From Kuschelorhynchus macadamiae (lineage: Eukaryota; Arthropoda; Insecta; Coleoptera; Curculionidae), in contig JAUTXW010000939.1 of assembly GCA_030620095.1 (NCBI GenBank), positions 37,460 to 101,459 on the forward strand: a DNA stretch of 64,000 bases, read 5' to 3'. The notes beneath the pieces were generated by a model. That model worked only from the letters and a program-made list of their open reading frames with translations, did not search any database and was not told the origin of the DNA. The position numbers and the translations under genes are program-made. This document shows, piece after piece, positions 12,914 to 24,025 of the stretch (position 1 is the stretch's first letter; each line of letters opens with the position of its first letter).

Positions 12914-13640
12914 GAGCTAATCCCCTCCCTTGAGGTGAACTGAACAGGTAGTTCCAGGGGAAGAAAGGGGCATGAAAAGGGGAAGGGAGTTTGGCAGGTA
13001 GTCTGACCTTTAGAATAAGGCGGGAGCCCGGCACTCTTTGGGCAAAACAAGATCGGTACATGAACTCCAAATACCAGTCGATAAATCGTTTTTCCAACTT
13101 CTCAAAAAAAAAAAATCGGGCAAAGGCCTTCCAAGCTCATTAATCTTAAACTTATCCTCTAATGAATCGATTTTTTTTTATAAGATTATGTACAACATTC
13201 ATATTGACACACCTTTAATTAGTATAGTTAGACATAAACAGTTTATAAAATAAAAAAACTATCGACCAGAAACCAAACACACTCTCGATATCGGATTTTC
13301 ATATGACGCGACCGACAATCATGCACAGCTTAACGTCCAAAGCATATCCATGATCCATGAACTAAAGTGATGATGCCGATGGAGCTAGTAATACCGACTG
13401 TAGGAACTGATGTATTTTGGGGTAAAAAAAGTAGCATAATCTTATATTAATATTAAATTGTATGTTATGTTAACATTTTTCAAAAGGAGCAAGAGCAGCC
13501 GCCACTGATTTTAACATAAATCATATATACTTAAATGAAGCTTTCTAAGGAAGAGCATAACAGAAAAAGATAAGAATAACAAATGCGAAAATAACACTCA
13601 CAGAAATAGGTAAATGCTGCAATACATACCTAAAGAAACT

Positions 13641-14570
13641 ACTTACTCGATTGACTTTAAATTTGGTTCAATGAATGGTCATATCGAGATGACTTTGTAA
13701 CATTTTGGTAAAAATCCAACATGGAGATTAGAGAAATGTTGAAAAAATTATTGCTAAAAAAATACTTATTAATTTTTGCACAAAAATTAAGTATTAACTA
13801 GCAATCAACTGGTAAAATTTTGGTGCGAATCCAAGACGTCGAAATGAAATGGCAACTTATTAAATTATTTAAAATTTCAGCCTGAAAAAACTACTCAATG
13901 GAATGATTTCAAATTTTTGTACAATAATTAATTTTAGTATAGAGATGAACTGCGATAAAATTGTGGTACAAGTTCAAGTTGGAGGAACAAAATGACTACC
14001 AAATAAAATAACTGAACTGAGAAATCACCCACTCAAGTTTTACCTACCTTTACGTTTTAGTATTCCTAAATCCCAGAAAATATGTTTTTTCAATACCGTT
14101 GGTCTATCTGTATATCTGTCAGTTCGTGGCAAAGCTTAAAAAATCAAATTTTGTTCAAAAATTAAGGGCCATATGAGGATGACCGGGTAATATTTTGTAA
14201 AAATCCAATGTGGGCGAATAAGAAGGCAGTCCGGTAGAACGTTAAAAAAATTAAGAATCTAAGACAGTAAAACAAAATCGCGGTCTAATAAAATATTTAA
14301 AAACTATAAAATAAAACTACTTATTTAATTAATTCTAAAGTTTCTACAAGCATTAGGTGTAATAATAGAGGTAGAATTTAAAATAACGAATCAAAATGGC
14401 GGCCCAAATAATCAATGTAAAAACTACTTATTCAGTTTATTTTAAATTATGTTGAAAGTGTGTCGTAGGTAGAAACGGGATAAATATTGGTACGAATCAA
14501 ATATGGTGTAACAAAATGGCGCCCCATACGAAATATCTGTAAATGACTATCTACCGAACTAAATTGGGTC
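13641..14570. repeat. degenerate tandem repeat array
   Basis: Successive diverged units of roughly 130-160 bases share a layout: AAACTACTTA, then (A/T)TTAATTTNAAATTT, then ATGAACTGG, AATATTGGTACGAATCCAA, and finally AAAATGGCGGCCCAA. Clear starts occur near 13636, 13890, 14325 and 14425. The same unit occurs in inverted orientation at 43300-43720. No reading frame is conserved. Confidence 0.6.
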
Positions 14571-15263
14571 ACACTTCACTATTCATAAAAAGGAAAGACT
14601 CATAACGAGGGAAGTTCCTGGTAAAGAGAGTTTACTTAATTTTTCTATACCTATTATATTAACAAATATACAGATTTTATTTCTATTATTGAACTGCGAA
14701 GTCTGTGCTAATTAATTTTAAAAAATTAACCAAACGGAGAAGGGAACGACCCATATATGCATTTAATTTGGTATAAAAGAATCAATCCCGAACAGAATAT
14801 CGCTAGTTAAACGAAAATAAAAGTAATGTCGAAAACATAACGGTCGGGTAGTTACCGAAAATTGGAAGTATTTTAGCTGAAATGGAGTGTGGAGAGCGGC
14901 GTATAGCAGGAGCAGATACCGACCCCGAAATCCCCAACAACGAAGTTGCCGGGGAGATTTGATTTATAAAGGTGATAAACCGGTTGGGTCTGCTTATTTT
15001 TTACCTATAAAAGAAAGTTTTATGGACGTTTCTATAATAACATTATCGCTTTACGAGCCGTCTTATTAAAGAAACGTTGTAAAAATGTTATATTGGATTT
15101 TGTCACGATTGGTTACACTCGACAAATTTGTTTGGGGTTTTATTGTTCGGCAGGTCCTTTTAATTAAGGACAGACGTGTAGCATATTGTGCTTTTACTTG
15201 TCTTACTTGATTTGTTGGTATACTACAAACGTGTTATTTGCATCGTACGTGATAAGTTTTATA
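14571..15263. other. non-coding stretch with a TATA-like motif
   Basis: TATAAAAG at 14772-14779 precedes a 26-codon ORF beginning ATGGAGTGTGGAGAG at 14882 in locally higher-GC sequence. That looks like a promoter with a short leader, but nothing recognisable follows the ORF. It could be a promoter remnant of a mobile element. Confidence 0.25.
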
Positions 15264-16485
15264 CGGGGTTCCCTATAGTAGACTACCAATTAATAGCTCA
15301 ATAAAATTCCTAAAACTTAGTAAAACAAACATTTTATTACACTTAATTTCAATCTACTCTTTGGGATTTACTGTTATAATATAACTTATTCTTTTATGTC
15401 TTTTAAGTGAGCGCCATCAACTTAAATGCACTTTTCACGATTGGACAAGAAATGATTTATGGAAATATAACACATTATTTAGTAATCCCCTTCTTTCTAA
15501 ATCAGAAATAAAAACATCTCTAGCATATTTACGTAACGCTCGGATGTCACTGTTAGGAGATGGTTATTTCCATCTTTAAAAAAATATGGACTAACAATGC
15601 CAAATGATCCTACCGCTCACCAAAGAATAATTGGATTATGGAGATTGTTTGTAATCATTTCTTGAGGATTTTCATTTGACCAATACCTAAAATTTTGTTT
15701 ATTAATCAAGCTATTCAAATAAAAATGTGCCTCGTTACTTATTAAAAGATTGTGGATGTCTCCTCGATGTAAATTTAAAAATTCTTTGCAAAAAGCTAAT
15801 CTGGCTTGTTTATCTTGATAACTAAGATTAATTACACCATTTAATATTTGTACGGATAAAATTTTAAGACCTTGTGAAAAATTCGATGCAGTCTTTCTTT
15901 TGATATTCCCAAAATAAGTGATTGCCTATTAGCAGAACTTGTGAGACTTTTCGTGAACGCAGCTCTGGCTCGTTCAATAGTTTCAGGAGTACGAATTGTT
16001 CTTCGAAGTCCACGTTTCTTCAAATTTTGTCCAGAACTCTTTTCACGCCAGTGGTGAATCCATGAAATAACAGTGTTACGGTCTGGAGCATGACCCCTAC
16101 TGTTGTTAAACTGGCGACGGAATGTACGCCTTACTTCTTCTATTGAGTTGTTGAGTTAGGAACGCTAAAATGGTTTTTGCTTACATTCTTAATATGAAGA
16201 CCTAAATGGTAAATAAGTATTGAGTGTGTTGTAGCGAATTTTTGTAATCAAATAAATAGTTCAGTGACCAGAGCCACTTTCATGAATAATAATAAATTCG
16301 AAATAAATAAAATAAAAATAAATTTGAAAACACTTAATATTGCCGAAATAGTTGAAGATAGGTATAGGATATTGAACATAAAATATGTTTAGAATCTCCT
16401 AAAGGATCCAAAAATTAAATAATATCCGGGGTGTTGCATTTGAAATAAGAAAGTTGGCTTTGACCACTGTTACAGGACACACCCT
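15264..16485 (-). mobile_element. Tc1/mariner-superfamily DNA transposon, degraded
   Basis: A 1.2-kb element bounded by TA dinucleotides at 15262-15263 and 16486-16487. The ends are imperfect inverted repeats: CGGGGTTCCC at the left, and CAGGGTGTGTCC read inward from the right. Size, TA target and CAGGGTGT-type ends fit Tc1/mariner. A minus-strand transposase remnant fills most of the interior. Family assignment is firm from the protein; the exact ends are an inference. Confidence 0.65.
15420..16140 (-). pseudogene. Tc1/mariner-like transposase remnant (helix-turn-helix plus DDE)
   Basis: The minus strand encodes a DNA-binding helix-turn-helix region of the insect DUF4817 type, with RGHAPDRNTVISWIHHW and RTPETIERARAAFTKS. 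This leads in the same frame to FHKVLKFYPYK. Catalytic-domain pieces follow: LISNEAHFYLN, NKQNFRYWSNENPQE, LWGAVGSFGIVSPYFF and VTSERYVNML. Frameshifts split the catalytic part, the start codon is lost, and the third acidic residue could not be placed. The enzyme would have cut and pasted the surrounding TIR element. Confidence 0.8.
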
Positions 16486-16619
16486 GTATAAAAAGTTTTT
16501 ATTGGAGAAAATGAGCAACTAAAAATACCAATCGACGGGTCCAAGCGTTTTTCCGAACACGCCCCCATTTATTTATTATCGAATTTATTCCATTTGGCTG
16601 ATACACACTGTATATATGT

Positions 16620-18660
16620 ATTTGCATGAAAGCATATGCAAATACATATTTTGGCATTTTTTGTATTTAAATGCATATTTTGCAGTCATTACAGGAAAAA
16701 TGCATATTTTTATTTCACAAGACAAATGTGATGTATCTCAAATATAATCCATAATAATAAAATAATAAAAAATGTCTAGTTTCTGCTCGCGTTGCTGGCA
16801 AGCCAAGGGTTTTACCCATCCTTTCTTAAAATTGTTATAAGTACCCAATAAAACATATGTGCTTTAAAAGCTATGGATTTACTCCGTATTTACAATCATA
16901 AATACGCACGTTTTAAGAATGTTGGAAATAATTTTTTATTTCAGTTTAGTTTACACATTGTGGAGTGAACATTGTCCAATATGCTGAAAGAAACGCGTTT
17001 ATTAAGTGCGGTATTAAATCAATTCGAGAAAGATTTTCCTGATTTACGACTAACGGTTTTGTGCTGCAACACATAGGAACTACATAGCATCAGATCCAAA
17101 AAAGTAAAAATTGTGCTCAGAAACAAGTTTTAATCACCACAGTATTTTCACCAGGACCGGAACCTTAACAAGGCGTTTATTAGTGTGGATATTTCACTGA
17201 ATAAATTAAGTAATCCTGCCCTGAAGTCATTTTTAGAGCAGTACACAAAGATATCAATTCCACATGAATCCACGTTAAGGAAAAACTATGTTCCAGATTT
17301 GTACAATAAGACAGTTAGCGAATTGCCGGAAAAAGTAGAAGATAAAAGCATATGTGTGTCACTAGATGAAACAGCTGATGTGGAACAGAGATATGTTGCT
17401 AATTTTGCTTTTGGTATGTTGGGTATAGAAGCAGAAAGGAATAAATTATATTTACTATTACAAAGTAAATCATTCAACTGTTGCCGGATTTTTCAACGAC
17501 TCTCTCACTCTTTTATGGCCCGGTGTTATTAAATATGATAGAGTGTCAGTGGCAATTACAGATGCTGCTCTATACATACTCTACAAATATTGTACCCTAA
17601 AATGATACATGTAACATGTCTTGCCCATGGACTTTATCGAGTTGTAGAAAAAGTTCGTGTTTTTTATCCACGAGTAAACCATCTGATTTCCCCGGTGAAG
17701 AAAGTATTCCTAAAAGCTCCGACTCGGGTAAAAAAATTTACTGCAGGAAACATCTCCCTGCATCATCATCAATTGTAACTAGATGGGGACTTGGATAAAC
17801 GCTGCCATTTATTACGCAGAACATTTCAAGGCAATAAAAAACATAGTCAACCAATTTAATGCGCAATACTCACATTGTATACAAGAAGCACAAAACGTTT
17901 TTTGCAAAGAATATATACCTGAGGATTTAATTTACATTAAAAACAATTCTTCTTGTTTGTCTTATACTATAAAAAAATTGGGGAAGAAAGAACTTTCTTT
18001 GTCAAAAAGCGTAGAAATGATAGAAAAAATGAGTGAAACTATAACTAACACTAAAAATTAAGTAATTTCTCAAAAATTAGCTACGGTTTTACAAAAAAAT
18101 ATTGGTTATAAAAACTTGAAAAATATTAGTCCAGTTTTGGACAATAAAGAGTCATTGAATCCACATAATGAACAATTTTTAATAAACAGTGATTTAAATA
18201 TGTTCCAATTGTATCCTGTGATGTTGAAGGAGTATTTTCTGGGTATAAAGTACTATTGTCAGATAATAGAAGAAAATTTGAATTTAATAATTTGTTACAT
18301 CATATAGTTATAAAATGTAACCGCAACTTGTTGAATAGCGTAAAAAATAAATTTTAAACAGGTTTATTCTCTGGTTTCTTTAGTTAGTTTGTTTAGTTAG
18401 CTATATATTAAAATTTTATTTAAAAAAATACTTTTATTATATAGTCGTATTAATGTTATAATTACTGGTAAAAATAGGGTCTTAAGGATACCTTGAAGTG
18501 TAACTAATATAATATTTTAATTGCTATACTTTTGCTTTATTTCTGTGTTTTTGATCCGATAATAAATGCATTTTTAAGTTCATATTTTCCCTTGTTTCGG
18601 AGCATATTTGCATGCATATTTTTAGATATTTAAATGCATAATTATTCTAAGCCTAATTAT
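16620..18660 (+). mobile_element. hAT element, second family, with TGCAT-rich ends
   Basis: Both ends carry several copies of (A)TGCATATTTT in opposing orientations: left at 16620-16715, right at 18565-18645. They flank a degraded hAT transposase. Exact TIRs and the 8-bp duplication were not identified. A shorter relative lies at 36331-36975, and a TGCAT-rich end-like fragment occurs at 42396-42475. Confidence 0.6.
16981..18358 (+). pseudogene. hAT transposase, second family, full-length remnant
   Basis: Broken transposase of a widespread insect hAT family often annotated CGGBP1-like. Fragments in order are LNQFEKDFPDLRL, LNKLSNPALKSFLEQYTK, IPHESTLRKNYV, SLDETADVEQRYVANFAFG, MIHVTCLAHGLYRVVEK, VTRWGTWINAAIYYAEHF and a C-terminal piece near 18230-18330. 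At least five shifts or stops interrupt it, including stops near 17075 and 17529. SLDET carries the first catalytic Asp, and the AHGLYRV and TRWGTW blocks belong to the RNase H core and insertion domain. The N-terminal BED-like finger is poorly preserved. Confidence 0.8.
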
Positions 18661-19149
18661 GATATAAAGAAAAACGTCCTGTCTTATTTCTAAGAATTTA
18701 TAGTAGTATATTATGAGGAGCTCATAACTGAAGAAAATAAGACCACCGCTAAAGGAACAAAAAACAGAAATAAGAGCAGCCTGGTGTACATATTGGCCAA
18801 ACTTGCACATTACTTTATAGGCCAGCTATTGTTTTAGTATAGTTTGAAGGAAGGGGAACCGGTGATATTTGTAACAGGTGTCAATTGTAGCACAACCGCC
18901 TATAGTCTAGTACGATAGTACAATTCGTCCTAAATCTAAAATGTGAGTTTATAACTTCCCCAAATCGATTGATTGCTCATAACGAGGCACGAATATTTAA
19001 CTTAGAAATCATTATTGAATTACTTCAAGCAAATGCCCTTAAGAATGTAAACAATGACAAAAAAATTGCCTGAATTCCAATGTTAATTAACACCGAGAAC
19101 AGCCAGGCGACAAACACGTTGCCATACTCTTCTCAATTGGTAACAACGA
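18661..19149. other. short intergenic gap
   Basis: No coding or repeat signal recognised. The distal part may include the 5' region of the LINE that becomes recognisable from about 19150. Confidence 0.3.
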
Positions 19150-19620
19150 AATCTCTATCACCGACTTGGCAAAGAAAATGAAAACAAAAAATATCACTAA
19201 AAAACATGTGTTTACTAACAGTCAAGTGGGCAATGCTATTGAAGGTGCGGCGACCTCGATAAAATCAGCTGATGTTTCCTACCCAACTGATAGTCAGTCA
19301 AAGTTCAAGCACGCCAAAACTTATTTACTTACAGAAACCTCTTATTGGTTTTAACAAATATACTAATCTTACAACAGAAACTGTGCCCAAACTAGGGTAC
19401 TTGCATGTTTATACGTTTTGTCCATCGACAACATGGGAGGATCTTCAAAAACATCTCAAAACTACAACCCCAGATAACAATTTTACTTGCACCAATTAGA
19501 ATAAATAAAGGATCCAATGTTATTGAAAATTTCATTCCCGAATAGACATTCAAAGGGTCTACGACACAAACATTCAGATTTTTTCCAAACCAATTTTTTC
19601 TGCACCTGTCAAACATTTGG
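19150..19620 (+). pseudogene. CR1/jockey-like LINE ORF1 remnant
   Basis: Partial ORF1 of a plus-strand LINE. The recognisable block is GYLHVYTFCPSTTWEDLQKHL, which resembles the RNA-binding-like domain of insect CR1/jockey-type ORF1 proteins. It is followed by a broken region ending near the start of the endonuclease at about 19670. Two short frames (19166-19354 and 19272-19499) overlap here, showing a frameshift. The N-terminal zinc finger is not seen. Confidence 0.55.
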
Positions 19621-19669
19621 ATGCGAAGTAATGGTACGAGATAGTAATAATAATAGAATTTTTAAAGAT

Positions 19670-21980
19670 ATTGTCACTAAAATATTTCATTTAAATATTC
19701 AATGCTGAGGTCATAAAAATCCTCAGCTCTTATTGTTTTTAGAAAATATCCCCCTTGAGGTTCTTTGCTTGAAGTATCATTAGGTTTAATTAATATTTTT
19801 AATTATAATTTGTTATCTTCCTATTGAAGGAATAATACTGAATTTCATTTTTGTACATTGTTGCCACGCCTATAAATCTAAGTTCATTTTGTCAGGAAGT
19901 TACTGCCGAGTTTTGTGGAATATGGCTAGAGAAATATAATACAATTGTGATCTGATTGTCTGGGTAAGACAAATGAATTTCTTTATATACTCGAAGATAC
20001 CCTAATTTATATTATTATGTTGTTTAACAAAATTGTAATTTTGAGTGACTATAATATAAATTTCAAAATACCTTATCTTAATAGTATTCTCGTTGAATTA
20101 ATTAACCTACTTAACTCATACAATTTGGAAGTTAAGATTTCAGATTACACTAGAATCACTTCAGATTCTTCGAGCTGTACTGATAATGAAATTACAAATA
20201 TTGATTTTGAACTCTTCCAATCTGGTATTATTGTTCATTGTATGTCTGATCACATGGGATTGTTTATTAAATTCAAAAATTGCAATTCACTTAAATAGAA
20301 TATCAAAATAAGAAATATGTCTACTAAAAGGTTAAATAAATTTAATAGCTCTCTTTTGAGTACTGACTGAAATCTCTTTACGAACCCTAATAGTAGCATT
20401 GATTGATAATTTAACTTCGTATCCATTATCTACATTTTCTGATCGAATTAAAAAGCATTTTCCTTTTAAAAAATTGTCTTTGAACAAAACAAAACTACCA
20501 GCTATTAGCTGGTTTAATGATGATTTAGGAAAACAAAGAAATAACCTTTCAAACCTGAAAATGATTGCCTCTCCTGCCTATTCCTCTCGTCAAGAAATTC
20601 AAACTGCTAAAATGTCCTCTAATAATGACTAGAAATATCAAAACTAAAAATTTTAATACCACTGATATTAGTTCAGAAACATTCAATAATTAGGCATTTT
20701 TGTACTGTATAATACTAAATTCTTTACCAATTATAAAAGATCACTCGTATTTATTTATGAACAAAATGCCTCGCCCACTGTCGTCATGATTCTTATCTCC
20801 TGAATTCGAAACTGATGTTCAAAATGCTATAAATAACCTGAAAAATTCAGTTTGTTATATTTATAATATTAATACTAAAATGGTAAAAAATTCTTCTCAC
20901 ATTATTTGTTCCTTTTTATCAAATATATTTAATAAATGTTTTTCCGAAGGGCAATTTCCGGATTTACTCAAACTTAGTAAAGTGTTGCCTGTTTTTAAGA
21001 AAAAGGATAAAAATTTACTAGACAATTATTGACCAATCGCTATAGTTCCATTGTTTTGAAAAGTTATCGAAATTATTCTTAGAGATAAAATTGTGTCATA
21101 CTAAAACAGATTAGAAATTATTACCAATAGCCAATTTGGTTTCATGTAGTCGAGGACCTAGATAAAGGTGAACCGCGATCAATAATGCTTGCGATCTTAG
21201 TAAAGCTTTTGACTGTGTCTGTCACAGTATACTTCTGGACAACTAAGCCTTTTTGTTTTTTATCTAAATGACTTTTGTGTAAACATGCTTCTTAGAGGAT
21301 CAACTTTAAATGCGGATGATGCGACTCTATTTATATTGGCTCAAACGCTACACCAATTAAAGATAAACACAGCTAATGCTCTACATATGGAAGGGAAATG
21401 GTTCACATCTAACTTAACGAAAATGAACTGTAACAAAACACAGACCCAATTAAGTTTTTCTGCTACCAAGTAGATAAGCAGAGTTAAGTTATCAAGAATA
21501 ACTATTGATATTTGCCAGAGATTGAGTAAACAAAATTTTTTGATAAGACATTCAAGTAGATCTTTTCCATCTAATTTTTTGTTGACGGTTTAATTCGAAA
21601 ACTTTCATTCTATCTTGAGTTACGGTACGATTGTGTAGGGTGGATCTCCGGTTGCTGATAGAGCTTTTAAAGTTCAAAAGAGAGTGATTGAAGGTGTTGA
21701 TGCTACGGTCTCTTGTAGGCCTTTGTTTCTCAAAGAGATAGCCTAATAACCTTCCACTTCTCTCGCACATACAGAATTATAGTACAAGATTCGCGAATAA
21801 TTTGTCAGACATAGACTTACCAATTCTTGCCGTAATTCCCTTGATCTAAAACTCTACAACAAACTTGGCAGCAATGCCCAGTCACTATTTCAGTCCAGGT
21901 TTAGGCGTAAAATAAAATTTTATTTCTTGCAGAATTGTTTTACTCGGTTAAGGGATATTTGGAGACACCACCATTGAATC
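19670..21980 (+). pseudogene. CR1/jockey-like LINE ORF2 remnant
   Basis: A heavily mutated ORF2 read in pieces. The endonuclease starts with FHLNIQC at about 19690; its end is at 20140-20260, with ISDYTRITSDSSSCTDN and CMSDHMGLFIKF. The linker includes AISWFNDDLGKQRNNL. RT pieces are FNKCFSEGQFPDLLKLSKVLPVFKKKDK, SQFGFM and ADDATLF, whose usual preceding Tyr is Asn here (NADD). The C-terminal domain lies at 21600-21960, with LSYGTIV, PVADRAFKVQKRVIE and RFRRKIKFYF. More than ten stops and shifts make it inactive. Confidence 0.72.
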
Positions 21981-23142
21981 TGACTTAATGTTTCCTAACT
22001 TTTTATTATTTTTAATCGTATGTTTGTTTTTCCATTACTTGTTATATTTTATCTTTAGATATATTGGTTTGTATTATTTTTTTTTAAATTTCGTTTTTCA
22101 ACTATGTTAGCTGCTTTTCTACTTATAAATGTGTTTTTGGCCAGGAAAAGTAAGTATGTATATATTTTAATTTTCATATTTAAATAATGTCATATAAATG
22201 CGTTTAAGGTCATAATTGGATATATTACTGGAAAGGGCATTATTTTGGATATAAGATGGTTTGGAGTTAGTTTAAGGCCGTTAACAAATAATATTCGTCG
22301 CTCGATTGGTGTCAATAATACATAAGTGGCAAATGCAATGAGTTACAATTGGCACTAGCGTGGAAAAATAAATTTCAGCTTTTACAAATCTGCTAAAAAA
22401 CAAGATTGTGTTCTCAACCTAGTATCTAATACAAATGATGGTTAATCCGGGATGGCGAATGGTGACTGAGAAGTTTCCTTTTTATAACCTTACCCGGCGC
22501 CGAAGATTACATTGGAGCGGCCGTTGGTCGTTATTTACATTTTCCGAATTGTTTTAGTTACTAATGAATGTACTTTAGTATTGCCATAATGGTGCACTAC
22601 TCGCGTAAACTTTCAACGTTCCTGACAAAATCCCTTTTTTTGGTAGAATAGCGTTGATAAAGACCCAATAAAGGTCAAAACGTCAGCATTTTCTGAATAA
22701 AAGGAGATTTTATTTGTAGTCCCTAACCCGTAAAAACAACCTAGCATCTTATCAAAAATTATATTAAGTTCGTTTTGTCTCGTTTGTTTTTCAGTTAATC
22801 AGTTATGTTGTGTTAGTTATGGATCCAGATATTAGAGTTTTGGCCGCAACTTGAATTTGTATTGGGTGATGGTGCGATCTTGCATTTAAACATCTGTGGG
22901 TATGTCTTTGTTGCCTATATACAGTGTATTCGAAATGTCCGTTATGCTGTTTTGTGATCAGAACATCTAAAAATAGAAGTTTGATGTTTTACTCTAACTC
23001 TGGAGAAAATTGTGTTCTGGAATACTCTAAACTTAGAGAAAAACAACAAACTTACATTTTTAGATATTCTGGTCACATCAAAAGCAGGAAAATATCTATT
23101 AATATTTTATATATTAGGTAAATGTACCTACCCCATTTAGTA
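21981..23142. other. intergenic, with a possible Penelope-element tail
   Basis: No gene is supported. The segment 22652-22690 has the GTTGATAAAG...GGTCAAAACGTCAGC layout seen just downstream of the GIY-YIG coding end in many Penelope-like elements, so a small 3' remnant may be present. ORFs at 22924-23121 and 23122-23316 show no domain. Confidence 0.3.
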
Positions 23143-24025
23143 CTTATTACCGACCATCACACATCATCAGTTTATACATTCACATTCAAAACTCTTATAT
23201 TTGAACTTCCCGCCGCGAAAATTGTGCGAGTTTGCCGCAACCCACCCAAAAATGCGTTAATTATATCAGTCTTTAGCCATACATCGCGTAAGCACACTCG
23301 GTTTCTTAACAAGTAGGTTAAATATAATGTTTTAATTTATTTTTTATACTAAAATCGTATATTTTATTACAAATAATGTTATAATTGATAGAAAATGATT
23401 GATCGGTGATAGGAGCAGTCATTATAAACAATGTGTTTTTTTTTACCGACCAGTCGGTGGGAATCAGGAGAGTGCACTATTTTGTTTTTCTTTAATTTTT
23501 TATTTACAGAATATTAAAGGACAAGAACTATTTTTTTTCATGTAAATAATAACCTTTAAAATTTATAGAGCTGTTACCGACCACTTAAATATTTTTTATG
23601 TCTTCATTATGAGTATATAAAAACAGTAAAATTCTTAGTTTAAACGTCGAATGTTATATCTGTGTCCGATATAAATTTGCAAATATTAAGATTATTTTGT
23701 CGCCAATACTTATGATAAAAACGTTTTCTAACACAGATTATGCGATATTACCCCAATACGATAAACATATTTGTCCAGTGTAACTAAAAATTTTACTTAA
23801 ATCGATAAAAAAAAGATCGGTAAATAAGACGTCCGCCGTAGATTTTGGCTGTCTTTATTATCGATCGGGCGAAATTTGGCTCCAAGCTTTGGGAAATGTA
23901 TAGCTCTCTTAAAAATTAATGGGGGTTTTGGACTTGCGGTTCCCGTTTGAACCAAATAGTATTGATAATTCTAAATTACTTCTCTCCAGTAGCAACAAAC
24001 AATATGCCAAAATAGAATTCAACTG

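Larger units (their letters stand above)
9660..13117 (+). mobile_element. R1-clade non-LTR retrotransposon, degraded
   Basis: ORF1, ORF2 and a 3' UTR of about 200 bases end near an A-rich run at 13106-13117, taken as the tail. R1 itself is specific for 28S rDNA, but many R1-clade lineages are not. The flanks here are hAT sequence, not rDNA. The exact 5' end and target duplication were not found. Confidence 0.75.
8725..13507 (-). mobile_element. hAT element with TIRs, carrying a nested R1-clade LINE
   Basis: The left end TAGTGGCGGCTCG at 8725 is matched by the inverted right end, GCCGCCACTG, finishing at 13507. The flanking octamers CTTTTAAA and ATTTTAAC agree at 6 of 8 positions, consistent with an aged 8-bp hAT target duplication. 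Minus-strand hAT coding remains survive at about 9121-9600. The middle is occupied by a plus-strand LINE at about 9660-13117. The LINE therefore inserted into the hAT element. hAT family and nesting are well supported; loss of the rest of the transposase is inferred. Confidence 0.72.
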
